Shown in pieces: positions 24,863 to 32,848 of a DNA stretch of 64,000 nucleotides. The notes beneath the pieces were generated by a model. That model made no database searches and was not told where the DNA came from. It saw nothing but the letters and a program-made list of their open reading frames with translations. Positions within the stretch are counted from its first letter, which is position 1; each line of letters opens with the position of its first letter. The translations under genes and the position numbers were made by a program. Source of the DNA: Flavobacterium ustbae. GTDB taxonomy: Bacteria; Bacteroidota; Bacteroidia; Flavobacteriales; Flavobacteriaceae. Location: NCBI RefSeq assembly GCF_003946915.1, contig NZ_RPOC01000008.1, positions 124,001-188,000 of the forward strand, in the 5' to 3' direction.

Positions 24863-25146
24863 AGAAAAATAGTGTTTAAAAGAATAAATAATACACTTAA
24901 AATTGAGCTTAGAATTAAAAGATTAAAAACCACTTTATGTTTCATTTGTGCTAAAATTGAAGTGTTTACAAAGATACAAGCTAAAACAATAATAGCCAGC
25001 TGAATCATTTGCAGAATAGAAGTTCCGTTTGATAAAACGTACATTGCAGCAGCGCCTCCTAAACAGCTTTGCCCAATAACTGCCATTGCAGCAGAACCCA
25101 TATAATTTCTATTGAAAATGTCGAATGTTGTTTGGTATAGTGTCAT
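24859..25146 (-). CDS. Small membrane protein coupled to the truncated haemoglobin
   Basis: A 95-residue protein with an N-terminal amphipathic part ('MTLYQTTFDIFNRNYMGSAAMAVIGQSCLGGAAAMYVL') and two to three hydrophobic helices ('IQLAIIVLACIFVNTSIL', 'VVFNLLILSSILSVLFILL'). No family name is recognised. Start chosen at 25146 because a longer frame would extend through the likely promoter and operator. Its TGA overlaps the haemoglobin GTG. It is the first gene of the operon. Confidence 0.75.
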   Translation of the reverse strand: MTLYQTTFDIFNRNYMGSAAMAVIGQSCLGGAAAMYVLSNGTSILQMIQLAIIVLACIFVNTSILAQMKHKVVFNLLILSSILSVLFILLNTIFL

Positions 25147-25167
25147 GATATTCAGATTTTTATATGA

Positions 25168-25175
25168 CAAATGTA
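25168..25175 (-). promoter_or_regulatory. -7 promoter element of the haemoglobin operon
   Basis: On the minus strand this reads TACATTTG, matching TAnnTTTG. There is no TTG about 20 bases upstream, which is what an activator-dependent promoter would look like. The predicted transcription start is near 25164. Confidence 0.6.
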
Positions 25176-25193
25176 CGCCCACATTCGGTATGT

Positions 25194-25217
25194 GTTTTAT
25201 GATTAAAATCATAAAAC
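25194..25217. promoter_or_regulatory. Crp/Fnr-type operator palindrome
   Basis: Two perfect 11-bp arms, GTTTTATGATT and AATCATAAAAC, are separated by AA. The core TGAT-N4-ATCA has the spacing of Fnr-type sites (TTGAT-N4-ATCAA). Its centre, 25205.5, is at about -41.5 from the start predicted from the TACATTTG box, the classical class II activator position. The Crp/Fnr gene ends 11 bases away. Confidence 0.75.
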
Positions 25218-25227
25218 GAGAACTTTT

Positions 25228-25824
25228 TTATCTGTATACTTTTCGATTAATAATCTTTAATTCTCCTTTTTTTTCTAATGCTTTTATGGCTCTAATTACC
25301 GTTTCTACACGTAAACCGGTCAGATCTCCAATCTGTTGTCTGGTAAAATTAATGAGATAACCATTTTTGTCTTTTTGAAAATTGAAATAGACGATTCCGT
25401 GTTCTATTAATTTCAAAACACGATGTTCGGGTTCGTGTGTCGAAATTTCAGCCGCCATCACTGATTTATAATACAATCGCTGTGCAAGATTTTCGATTAT
25501 TGTAATGCTCACTTTCGGATTTTCTTCCAAAAGCTTCATGAAGTTTTCTTTCGGAAGAATAAAAATTTCAGCATTTTCTACAGCAATCGCATTTGCAGGA
25601 TATTTTTGGTTTAAAAATAAAGGAGGTTCTCCAAAAGATTGTCCATTATAGAATATTCCTTGTATAAACTCACGTCCGTCATCATTATAATTACTCATTT
25701 TCACTTCGCCAGATATAATCTGATAATAGTGTAATGGCAGATTTCCTTCTTCAAAAACGATATCATTTTTGTCAAAAGATTTTCTGGTTACGCCATATTT
25801 TTCTAATAATTGAACTGTAATCAT
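25228..25824 (-). CDS. Crp/Fnr family transcriptional regulator
   Basis: A 198-residue regulator: cNMP-binding-type beta-roll (about 15-115, 'VFEEGNLPLHYYQIISGEVKMSN', 'GQSFGEPPLF'), a dimer helix, and a winged HTH with recognition helix 'TRQQIGDLTGLRVETVIRAIKAL'. The E-x-x-x-R pattern there fits binding to TGA-type half-sites like those at 25194. The protein has no cysteine at all, so it cannot carry an Fnr-like [4Fe-4S] cluster; its signal must be something else, such as haem, NO via another cofactor, or a small ligand. Probably controls the adjacent haemoglobin operon. Confidence 0.9.
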   Translation of the reverse strand: MITVQLLEKYGVTRKSFDKNDIVFEEGNLPLHYYQIISGEVKMSNYNDDGREFIQGIFYNGQSFGEPPLFLNQKYPANAIAVENAEIFILPKENFMKLLEENPKVSITIIENLAQRLYYKSVMAAEISTHEPEHRVLKLIEHGIVYFNFQKDKNGYLINFTRQQIGDLTGLRVETVIRAIKALEKKGELKIINRKVYR

Positions 25825-25918
25825 AATGTGTTATTTACGTTATCAAAAGACGTTAGACAAATATAATTCATTCAAAATAGTTCTTCGACATTAAAAAACT
25901 TTTACTTTTACACCCGCA

Positions 25919-26647
25919 ATGCGAGAACAAATACTTACTATTAGGCAACAGATTGTAGAGGCTAAAAGTAATGGTCAGAAACTATTGGCTGTGCTTTTGG
26001 ATCCTGATAAAATTGTACTGGAAAATTTAAAGCATTTAATTGACAAAATTAATCAGTCTCCTGCTACTCATATTTTTGTGGGCGGAAGTATTGTTCAGAA
26101 CAATATTTTGGAAGAATTGATTTCGCAGTTAAAACAGAAAACCAGTTTGCCAGTACTATTATTTCCGGGAGATCCTTCGCAGATTTCGCCAAAAGCTGAT
26201 GGCATTTTATTTTTGTCGTTATTATCTGGCCGAAACCCAGATTATTTAATAGAATATCAGGTTCAAGCAGCGCCGATTCTTAAAAAGACAAATTTGGAAG
26301 TAATTTCTACAGGATATATTTTGATTGAAAGTGGCAATGAAACTGCTGTTGCGAGAGTAAGCAAAACGAAACCTTTAAGTCGAGAAAATCTTGATTTAGT
26401 TTTGGCGACCGCTCAGGCGGGAGAAATGTTAGGAAACCAATTAATTTATTTAGAAGCGGGAAGCGGTGCAAGACAGCCTGTACCAGCAGAAATGATTAAG
26501 CTGATTTCTCAAAATGTTGAAATTCCTATTATTGTTGGTGGAGGAATTGTAGATTTGTACGGAATTGAAAAAGCATATAGTGCTGGAGCAGATTTGGTTG
26601 TTATTGGAACAGCTTTTGAAAACGACAGCCATTTTTTTGAACAATAA
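25919..26647 (+). CDS. Geranylgeranylglyceryl/heptaprenylglyceryl phosphate synthase family protein
   Basis: A 242-residue TIM-barrel enzyme of the GGGPS/PcrB family: 'KLLAVLLDPDKIVLENL', 'THIFVGGSIVQNN', 'LPVLLFPGDPSQISPKADGILFLSLLSGRNPDYL', 'YLEAGSGARQPVPAEMI' and 'PIIVGGGIVDLYGIEKAYSAGADLVVIGTAFE'. These cover the glycerol-1-phosphate and prenyl-diphosphate sites. It joins a polyprenyl chain to glycerol-1-phosphate by an ether bond. Bacteroidota members are geranylgeranyl-type by known biochemistry; the end product in these bacteria is not established. First gene of a likely operon with pnuC. Confidence 0.92.
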   Translation: MREQILTIRQQIVEAKSNGQKLLAVLLDPDKIVLENLKHLIDKINQSPATHIFVGGSIVQNNILEELISQLKQKTSLPVLLFPGDPSQISPKADGILFLSLLSGRNPDYLIEYQVQAAPILKKTNLEVISTGYILIESGNETAVARVSKTKPLSRENLDLVLATAQAGEMLGNQLIYLEAGSGARQPVPAEMIKLISQNVEIPIIVGGGIVDLYGIEKAYSAGADLVVIGTAFENDSHFFEQ

Positions 26648-26667
26648 ATGCCAAATAACCCGTTTTC

Positions 26668-27291
26668 ATGGTAGATTTTTTTTTAGAAAGTTATAAAAAT
26701 GCACCGCTTTGGCATATTGCCTTAGAGTTTTTGGTTTTCGTTTGTGGAATTTTAAGTGTTTGGTTTGCAAAAAAAGAAAACATTTGGGTATACCCAACAG
26801 GATTAATTGCTACAGTTATATCTGTTTATCTTCTGTATGTGGCAGGTTATATAGGCGATATGATTATTAATGCTTATTTTTCGGTAATGAGCATTTATGG
26901 GTGGTATGTTTGGGCAAAAGGAGGAACGCTTGAAGATAATCTGCCAATTACCCGTACAAATTTCAATGAAAAAATAATCGGAATCCTACTGTTTATTGTG
27001 ACCATTTTTGTAGTTTTCGGAATTTATAAATATTTTGACTACGAAATACATGCTGACAATTATGTTGATATGATTTCGTCTGGAATATTTTTTGCTGGAA
27101 TGTGGTACATGGCCAGAAAAAAAATAGAAAACTGGACACTTTGGATTATTGGTGATATTATTGTTGTACCTCTTTATGCTTATCGTGGCTTAGGGATGCT
27201 GTCACTTCAATACATAATTTTTACAATTTTGGCTATTTCAGCTTATTTAGAATGGAGAAAAATCTTAGACAGCAAAAAACAACTATCATAA
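26668..27291 (+). CDS. pnuC: PnuC-type nicotinamide riboside transporter
   Basis: A 207-residue membrane protein with about seven hydrophobic helices. Family landmarks are 'VWFAKKENIWVYPTGLIATVISVYLLY', 'INAYFSVMSIYGWYVW' and 'WIIGDIIVVPLYAYRGL'. PnuC proteins let nicotinamide riboside enter by facilitated diffusion, and a cytoplasmic kinase traps it. The next gene, overlapping by 40 bases, encodes a NadR-type kinase domain, so uptake and phosphorylation are coupled in one operon. Confidence 0.95.
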   Translation: MVDFFLESYKNAPLWHIALEFLVFVCGILSVWFAKKENIWVYPTGLIATVISVYLLYVAGYIGDMIINAYFSVMSIYGWYVWAKGGTLEDNLPITRTNFNEKIIGILLFIVTIFVVFGIYKYFDYEIHADNYVDMISSGIFFAGMWYMARKKIENWTLWIIGDIIVVPLYAYRGLGMLSLQYIIFTILAISAYLEWRKILDSKKQLS

Positions 27292-29366
27292 AAATTGCTT
27301 TGTTTGGTCCTGAAAGTACGGGTAAAACAACCTTAGCAAAACAGCTTGCAGAGTATTACGAAACCGAATGGGTTCCGGAATTTGCACGCGACTATTTACA
27401 AAAAAAATGGGAAGAAAATCAGCATATATGTGAGGCAGATGATATGATGCCTATTGCATATGGACAGACTGCATTGGAAAATGAAAAATTAGCTAGTGCA
27501 AATAAATATTTATTCTGCGATACCAACTTAATGGTAACTAAAGTATTTTCTGAAATGTATTACGGTTTTTGCGATCCGCTTTTAGATGATGCAGCGCTAA
27601 AACATGAATACGATTTGTTTTTCTTGACAGATATTGATGTTCCTTGGGAAAAAGACGATATTCGCGATACTCCTGAAGGGAGAGAAACCGTATTTTCTGC
27701 TTTTAAGCAAACGCTTATTAAGGCAAAAAAGCCGTTTATAACATTATCTGGAGATGAGGAATGTAGATTGGCAAAAGCGACTTCTATTATTAATAATCTC
27801 ACATTAGCAAAGCAAAAGGGCTTTTCGTCACATGATTTTGTAGAAATATACAATCACGGAACTGACTTTGAGAATGTTTTCAAACAATTGGATATTTTTA
27901 AAAATGGAATTCCAAAAAGTAATCTGGTAAGTCCAGCTACAATAAACAATGGAATTTTGAGTCTTTCTGAAACTGAATTTCAAGAAAAAGCTTCCTTTTA
28001 TGATAGTCAAAAGTCGAAATTTAAGCTTAAAAAATTTGTTCCAGCATCTGGTGCAGCAAGTAGAATGTTTAAATTTTTGACTGCTTTTCTAAATGATTTT
28101 GATATTGATAAAGAAACAATCAATGCTTATATCAATAGAACTAAAGATCGTGAGCTTCCTATTTTTATTGTGGGAATGGAGAAGTTTCCGTTTTTTAAAG
28201 AGGTCGATAAAAAGCTAAGAGAAATTTATCCAGATTTTGAATCTTTAGAAAGAGATTATAAGAATTATTATTTCATAAAAACAGTATTGTCTCCAGAGTA
28301 TTTTGATTTTGCAAATAAACCAAAAGCGGTTCTGCCTTTTCATGAATATAAAACGCATATTGCGATTCCGATCGAAGAACATTTAAACGAATGTGTGCAT
28401 TATGCAACTTCTGGAGAAATTTCAAATCTTCATTTTACTGTTTCTGAAGCCCATCAGAATTTATTTGAAGAATCTATATCATTACTCAAACAGAAAATTG
28501 AAAATGAATCTGACATTCAAATCAATGTAAGTTATTCTTACCAGAATAAAACAACAGATTCTGTAACTGTCGATTTAAAAAATAAATTAGTTAGAGATAA
28601 AAACAACAAATTGGTTTTTAGACCTGGCGGACATGGAGCTTTGATTGATAATTTGAATCAGCTTGACGCAGACATTATTTTTGTTAAGAATATAGATAAT
28701 GTAATTCAGAACCATATTGACGAGATTACCTTATACAAAAAAGCTCTTGCAGGTGTATTGTTAAAAGTTCAGGAAAAGGTTTTTGGCTATTTAAAAGCGA
28801 TAGAAAATAAGGAAATTCAGAAAGATAAGATTGCTGAGATTGCGAGCTTCTTAAAAGAAAAACTCAACACTAATTTATCTAGTGATTTTGATAAGATTAC
28901 ATTAGAGAATCAAATTGAGAAAATAAAAGAGCTTTTGGATAAACCTATACGCGTATGCGGAATGGTAAAAAATGAAGGAGAACCTGGCGGTGGGCCATTT
29001 TGGGTCATGAATGATGAGGGTATAACTTCTCTTCAAATTGTAGAAACTTCACAAGTTGATTTGTCAAATACAAAGCAACAGGAAATCTTAGCTGAAGCCA
29101 CACATTTTAATCCAGTAGATTTAGTGTGCGGTATTAAAAATTACAAAGGAGAAAGATTTGATCTTCAGAAATTTGTAGACGAAAAAGCGGGCTTTATTGT
29201 AGAAAAAAGCGTAGGTGGTAAAATAGTAAAAAGCTATGAATTACCAGGCTTATGGAATGGCTCGATGGCAAATTGGCTTACTATCTTTGTCGCTGTTCCG
29301 TTGATCACTTTTAATCCAGTAAAAACAGTTAATGATTTATTGAAAGCAGCACATCAGCCACAATAA
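27252..29366 (+). CDS. NadR-type ribosylnicotinamide kinase fused to DUF4301
   Basis: A 704-residue two-domain protein. Residues about 12-185 are a P-loop kinase like the C-terminal kinase of NadR ('IALFGPESTGKTTLAKQLA', 'VPEFARDYL', 'DTNLMVTKVFSE'), expected to phosphorylate nicotinamide riboside delivered by PnuC. Residues about 195-700 match DUF4301, a Bacteroidota family of about 500 residues often found alone. It contains 'FVPASGAASRMFKFL', which resembles the G-x-G-x-R-M loop of nucleotidyltransferases, 'RPGGHGALIDNLNQLDADIIFVKNID' and 'GEPGGGPFWV'. DUF4301 has no assigned function. The start overlaps pnuC by 40 bases. The frame is continuous, so this is a true fusion unless the sequence has an error. 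Confidence 0.85.
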   Translation: MEKNLRQQKTTIIKIALFGPESTGKTTLAKQLAEYYETEWVPEFARDYLQKKWEENQHICEADDMMPIAYGQTALENEKLASANKYLFCDTNLMVTKVFSEMYYGFCDPLLDDAALKHEYDLFFLTDIDVPWEKDDIRDTPEGRETVFSAFKQTLIKAKKPFITLSGDEECRLAKATSIINNLTLAKQKGFSSHDFVEIYNHGTDFENVFKQLDIFKNGIPKSNLVSPATINNGILSLSETEFQEKASFYDSQKSKFKLKKFVPASGAASRMFKFLTAFLNDFDIDKETINAYINRTKDRELPIFIVGMEKFPFFKEVDKKLREIYPDFESLERDYKNYYFIKTVLSPEYFDFANKPKAVLPFHEYKTHIAIPIEEHLNECVHYATSGEISNLHFTVSEAHQNLFEESISLLKQKIENESDIQINVSYSYQNKTTDSVTVDLKNKLVRDKNNKLVFRPGGHGALIDNLNQLDADIIFVKNIDNVIQNHIDEITLYKKALAGVLLKVQEKVFGYLKAIENKEIQKDKIAEIASFLKEKLNTNLSSDFDKITLENQIEKIKELLDKPIRVCGMVKNEGEPGGGPFWVMNDEGITSLQIVETSQVDLSNTKQQEILAEATHFNPVDLVCGIKNYKGERFDLQKFVDEKAGFIVEKSVGGKIVKSYELPGLWNGSMANWLTIFVAVPLITFNPVKTVNDLLKAAHQPQ

Positions 29367-29367
29367 T

Positions 29368-29772
29368 ATGGAGATAGAAAAAATCATATCAGAATTAAAC
29401 TTTAAGGCCGTTCGCAGTAGCGGTTCGGGTGGACAAAACGTGAATAAAGTTTCTTCAAAAGTAGTTTTGAACTTTGATTTGAATGCTTCTCAAGCTTTAT
29501 CTGATGAAGAAAAACTGCTTTTACAAGAAAACATATCGGCTAGATTGACCTCAGAAAATATTCTGATTTTAAATTGTGACGAAGATAGAAGTCAGCTTAA
29601 AAATAAAGAGATTGTAACTAAGCGGTTTTTAGAAATCATCAAAAAAGGGTTATATGTTCCGAAAGTCAGAAAAGCTACAAAAATTCCGAAAGCGGTAATT
29701 AAGAAGAGAATTAAGGATAAAAAGAATGTTTCGGATTTGAAGCAATCTCGTAGAAAACCAAATATTGATTAA
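29368..29772 (+). CDS. arfB: Peptidyl-tRNA hydrolase ArfB (ribosome rescue)
   Basis: A 134-residue protein with the release-factor GGQ motif in 'VRSSGSGGQNVNKVSSKVVL' and the basic C-terminal tail ('KVRKATKIPKAVIKKRIKDKKNVSDLKQSRRKP') that threads into the empty mRNA channel. It frees ribosomes stalled on truncated mRNA by hydrolysing peptidyl-tRNA. Its start follows the previous stop by one base, so it ends the pnuC operon. Confidence 0.95.
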   Translation: MEIEKIISELNFKAVRSSGSGGQNVNKVSSKVVLNFDLNASQALSDEEKLLLQENISARLTSENILILNCDEDRSQLKNKEIVTKRFLEIIKKGLYVPKVRKATKIPKAVIKKRIKDKKNVSDLKQSRRKPNID

Positions 29773-29798
29773 ATTCAAAGAAGAAATTCCAAATTTTT

Positions 29799-29858
29799 AA
29801 ATTCCAAATTCCAAAACTGATTCAAGATTTGTTTTTGGAATTTGGAATTTATTTTTTT
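29799..29858 (+). terminator. Hairpin terminator after arfB, built from a dispersed repeat
   Basis: A perfect 18-bp stem (AAATTCCAAATTCCAAAA and its complement at 29833-29850) with a 16-base loop is followed by ATTTTTTTAG. The same GGAATTTGGAATTT hairpin follows the DUF3127 gene at 37038, and single-arm fragments occur near 45780 and 51600. Confidence 0.8.
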
Positions 29859-29893
29859 AGATTTTATCTATAAACGTTTTTGGAATTTGGGAT

Positions 29894-29924
29894 TTGATTT
29901 TTGGAATTTTTAACATTACATTTG
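29894..29924 (+). promoter_or_regulatory. Promoter of the thiamine-type TonB receptor
   Basis: TTG at 29894-29896, a 20-base spacer and TACATTTG at 29917-29924 match the Bacteroidota promoter consensus. The predicted start (about 29928) falls just before the TPP riboswitch. Confidence 0.8.
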
Positions 29925-29930
29925 CACTGT

Positions 29931-30009
29931 CTCAAAGGGGTGCTCTAAATAACGAGCTGAGATCATACCCAAAGAACCTGAGCAAGTAATGTTGCTAAGG
30001 GAAAAAACG
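29931..30009 (+). ncRNA. TPP riboswitch (THI element) upstream of the TonB receptor
   Basis: The conserved THI-box segments are present in order: GGGGTGCTC, GAGCTGAGATCATACCC, AGAACCTGA, then a short variable stem and GGGAAAA. TPP binding is expected to switch off the downstream receptor gene. The leader continues 94 bases to the ATG. It pairs with a second TPP riboswitch at 46100 on the other strand. Confidence 0.95.
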
Positions 30010-30102
30010 ACACTATCAAGCGTGCACACTTATTTTGTCGTGAAACACATTTATTAATTTAACAAAAGAATAATTCCCCCTTTTATTCGTAATTCTTTAC
30101 GA

Positions 30103-32793
30103 ATGAAAAAGTTTTTTTTAGGTACTAAGGTACTAAGCTGCAAAGGTTCTAAGGTTGAAAAACTTGATGCAACCAAATTATTTTTATTTACTCTATTCTC
30201 TATTTTCTTTACTCTTTCTGCATTTTCGCAGGAAAAAGATTCTACAAAAGTCAATTCTCTTGATGAGGTTTTAGTTTCGGCAGTTCGTGTTACTTCAAAA
30301 ACTCCGGTGAGTTTTAGCAATATGGATAAAAAAGAAATTAAGTATAGAAATCTAGGACAGGATATTCCTGTTTTGATGAATTATCTTCCTTCGGTTGTGA
30401 CTACTTCCGATGCTGGAAACGGTTTTGGATATACCGGAATTCGCGTCCGCGGAAGCGATGCAACGCGCGTTAACGTAACCATAAACGGAATTCCGTACAA
30501 TGATGCCGAAAGTCAAGGAACATTTTGGGTAAACATGCCCGATTTTGCTTCTTCTGTAGAAAGTCTTCAATTGCAACGCGGTGTGGGAACATCTACAAAT
30601 GGTGCAGGTGCTTTTGGAGCCAGCTTAAATATGCTTACGGACAGTTATGCAAATAAAGCGACAGGCGAAATTTCAAGCTCTGCTGGTTCATTCAACAGTT
30701 TAAAGAATACGGTAAAATTTAGTACAGGATTGTTAAACGATCATTTTGAAATTGCGGGTCGTTTGTCTGCCATGAAATCTGATGGTTATGTAGACCGCGC
30801 AAGTTCAGATTTGAAATCGTATTTCTTGCAAGGAACTTATGTTGGAAAAACGACATTGATTAAAGCTTTGGTTTTTGGAGGAAATCAAACTACTTATCAA
30901 TCTTGGAATGGTATTGACGGAGAAACTTTAAATGCCAATCGTCGTTATAATTCTGCTGGAAAATATACAGATGAATTTGGAAATACTCGCTTTTATGATA
31001 ATGAAACCGATAATTACAAACAAGATCATTATCAATTACATTGGAGCGAATCTATTTCTGATAAATGGAGCACAAATTTAGCTTTTCATTACACAAAAGG
31101 ATTGGGCTATTTTGAAAATTACAAAGATGATGAACCAGTTGAAGGTTATGGTGGAATTGAGCCAACTAAGGAGGTTGAAAACGATATGGGAGAATTAGTT
31201 CCAGGTACAGATTTAATTCGTCAAAAATGGTTAGATAATGATTTTTACGGAACCACTTTTTCTGTAAAATATAAAGAAGAAAAACTAGATGCTATTTTTG
31301 GAGGAGGATGGAATAAATATGAAGGAGATCATTACGGAAAAGTAATCTGGGCAAGAAATGTTGGACAGACAGAATTAGGAGATCATTATTATGATGATTA
31401 TTCGGCAAAAACAGATGGAAATATTTTTGCGAAAGCGAACTATCAATTTAATGAAAAATTGAGTTTTTATGGTGATTTGCAATACAGAAGAGTTACTTAC
31501 AAAGCCAATAGCATAGAAACTGGATTGGTTGATGATGAATTTAATTTCTTTAATCCAAAAGCTGGTTTAAATTATGCTTTTACTCAAAACAGCACTTTAT
31601 ACCTTTCTTATTTTGAAAATTACAAAGATGATGAACCAGTTGAAGGTTATGGTGGAATTGAGCCAACTAAGGAGGTTGAAAACGATATGGGAGAATTAGT
31701 TCCAGGTACAGATTTAATTCGTCAAAAATGGTTAGATAATGATTTTTACGGAACCACTTTTTCTGTAAAATATAAAGAAGAAAAACTAGATGCTATTTTT
31801 GGAGGAGGATGGAATAAATATGAAGGAGATCATTACGGAAAAGTAATCTGGGCAAGAAATGTTGGACAGACAGAATTAGGAGATCATTATTATGATGATT
31901 ATTCGGCAAAAACAGATGGAAATATTTTTGCGAAAGCGAACTATCAATTTAATGAAAAATTGAGTTTTTATGGTGATTTGCAATACAGAAGAGTTACTTA
32001 CAAAGCCAATAGCATAGAAACTGGATTGGTTGATGATGAATTTAATTTCTTTAATCCAAAAGCTGGTTTAAATTATGCTTTTACTCAAAACAGCACTTTA
32101 TACCTTTCTTATGCAAGAGCCAATCGCGAACCAAATAGAACCGATTATGAAGGCGGAAATGTTAAGCCTGAAAAACTAAATGATTTTGAGTTAGGATGGA
32201 GATTCAATTCAGAAAAATTTCAACTAAATTCTAACGTCTATTACATGGCTTACAAAGATCAATTGATTTTGACCGGAAGACTTGACGAAGTTGGTGCGCC
32301 AATTCGAGCTAACACCGAAAAAAGCTATCGTTTAGGTTTAGAATTTGATGCAACAATTGCACTTTCAGAGAAGTTTACTCTTAGACCAAACTTTACTGTA
32401 AGCAGTAACAAGAATGTTGATTTGGCCGTTGATGGCGAATATTACGGTACAACCAAAATAGCTTATTCTCCAGAAGTTATTGCTGGAAATATTATTGTTT
32501 ATAAACCTATTTCAGGATTGTATCTTTCATTACTGCAGAAATATGTTGGCGAACAATACATGAATAATATTGAACTTCCGGCAGCAAAATTGGCAGATTA
32601 TTTTGTAAACGATTTTAATGCTTCTTACGAAATAAAACCAAACACCATTTTTAAATCGATAACCATTACGGCTTTGGTAAATAATATTTTCGATAAAAAA
32701 TATGTTTCAAACGGATACATGTGGGATATTTACCCTTATTACTATCCGCAAGCGGGAACAAACTTCTTAATTGGTTTGAATTTGAAATTCTAA
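30103..32793 (+). CDS. TonB-dependent receptor, thiamine-type, with internal 167-residue duplication
   Basis: An 896-residue outer-membrane receptor. The plug domain is at about 50-170 ('DIPVLMNYLPSVVTTSDAG', 'GIRVRGSDATRVNVTINGIPYNDAESQGTFWVN', 'LQRGVGTSTNGAGAFGASLNM'), then the beta-barrel ending in '...GTNFLIGLNLKF' with the final aromatic Phe. Control by a TPP riboswitch marks it as a thiamine or thiamine-precursor importer. Residues about 336-502 and 503-669 are identical because 501 bp are exactly repeated; without that the protein would be 729 residues, a normal size. The N-terminus before the signal helix ('MKKFFLGTKVLSCKGSKVEK') is unusually long and overlaps a dispersed repeat. Confidence 0.93.
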   Translation: MKKFFLGTKVLSCKGSKVEKLDATKLFLFTLFSIFFTLSAFSQEKDSTKVNSLDEVLVSAVRVTSKTPVSFSNMDKKEIKYRNLGQDIPVLMNYLPSVVTTSDAGNGFGYTGIRVRGSDATRVNVTINGIPYNDAESQGTFWVNMPDFASSVESLQLQRGVGTSTNGAGAFGASLNMLTDSYANKATGEISSSAGSFNSLKNTVKFSTGLLNDHFEIAGRLSAMKSDGYVDRASSDLKSYFLQGTYVGKTTLIKALVFGGNQTTYQSWNGIDGETLNANRRYNSAGKYTDEFGNTRFYDNETDNYKQDHYQLHWSESISDKWSTNLAFHYTKGLGYFENYKDDEPVEGYGGIEPTKEVENDMGELVPGTDLIRQKWLDNDFYGTTFSVKYKEEKLDAIFGGGWNKYEGDHYGKVIWARNVGQTELGDHYYDDYSAKTDGNIFAKANYQFNEKLSFYGDLQYRRVTYKANSIETGLVDDEFNFFNPKAGLNYAFTQNSTLYLSYFENYKDDEPVEGYGGIEPTKEVENDMGELVPGTDLIRQKWLDNDFYGTTFSVKYKEEKLDAIFGGGWNKYEGDHYGKVIWARNVGQTELGDHYYDDYSAKTDGNIFAKANYQFNEKLSFYGDLQYRRVTYKANSIETGLVDDEFNFFNPKAGLNYAFTQNSTLYLSYARANREPNRTDYEGGNVKPEKLNDFELGWRFNSEKFQLNSNVYYMAYKDQLILTGRLDEVGAPIRANTEKSYRLGLEFDATIALSEKFTLRPNFTVSSNKNVDLAVDGEYYGTTKIAYSPEVIAGNIIVYKPISGLYLSLLQKYVGEQYMNNIELPAAKLADYFVNDFNASYEIKPNTIFKSITITALVNNIFDKKYVSNGYMWDIYPYYYPQAGTNFLIGLNLKF
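31108..31608 (+). repeat. 501-bp tandem repeat inside the TonB receptor, copy 1
   Basis: Copy 1 begins TATTTTGAAAATTACAAAGA and runs 501 bases; copy 2 follows directly without any spacer. By eye the two copies are identical at every base compared. Length is a multiple of three, so the frame is kept. The unit encodes several barrel strands and loops. Confidence 0.95.
31609..32109 (+). repeat. 501-bp tandem repeat inside the TonB receptor, copy 2
   Basis: Direct second copy. The outer borders share only the triplet TAT (GGC-TAT at the left, TCT-TAT at the centre and right), suggesting an origin by very short homology or replication slippage. Perfect identity means it is recent, or an assembly artefact. 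Confidence 0.95.
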
Positions 32794-32809
32794 AAAGCTA
32801 AGACACAAA

Positions 32810-32842
32810 AAAAGCCTGAAAATAATAAACTTTCAGGCTTTT
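32810..32842 (+). terminator. Bidirectional terminator between the TonB receptor and the Rieske-like gene
   Basis: Perfect 12-bp stem (AAAAGCCTGAAA / TTTCAGGCTTTT) with T-rich flanks on both strands, between convergent genes. Confidence 0.85.
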
Positions 32843-32848
32843 CTGTTT

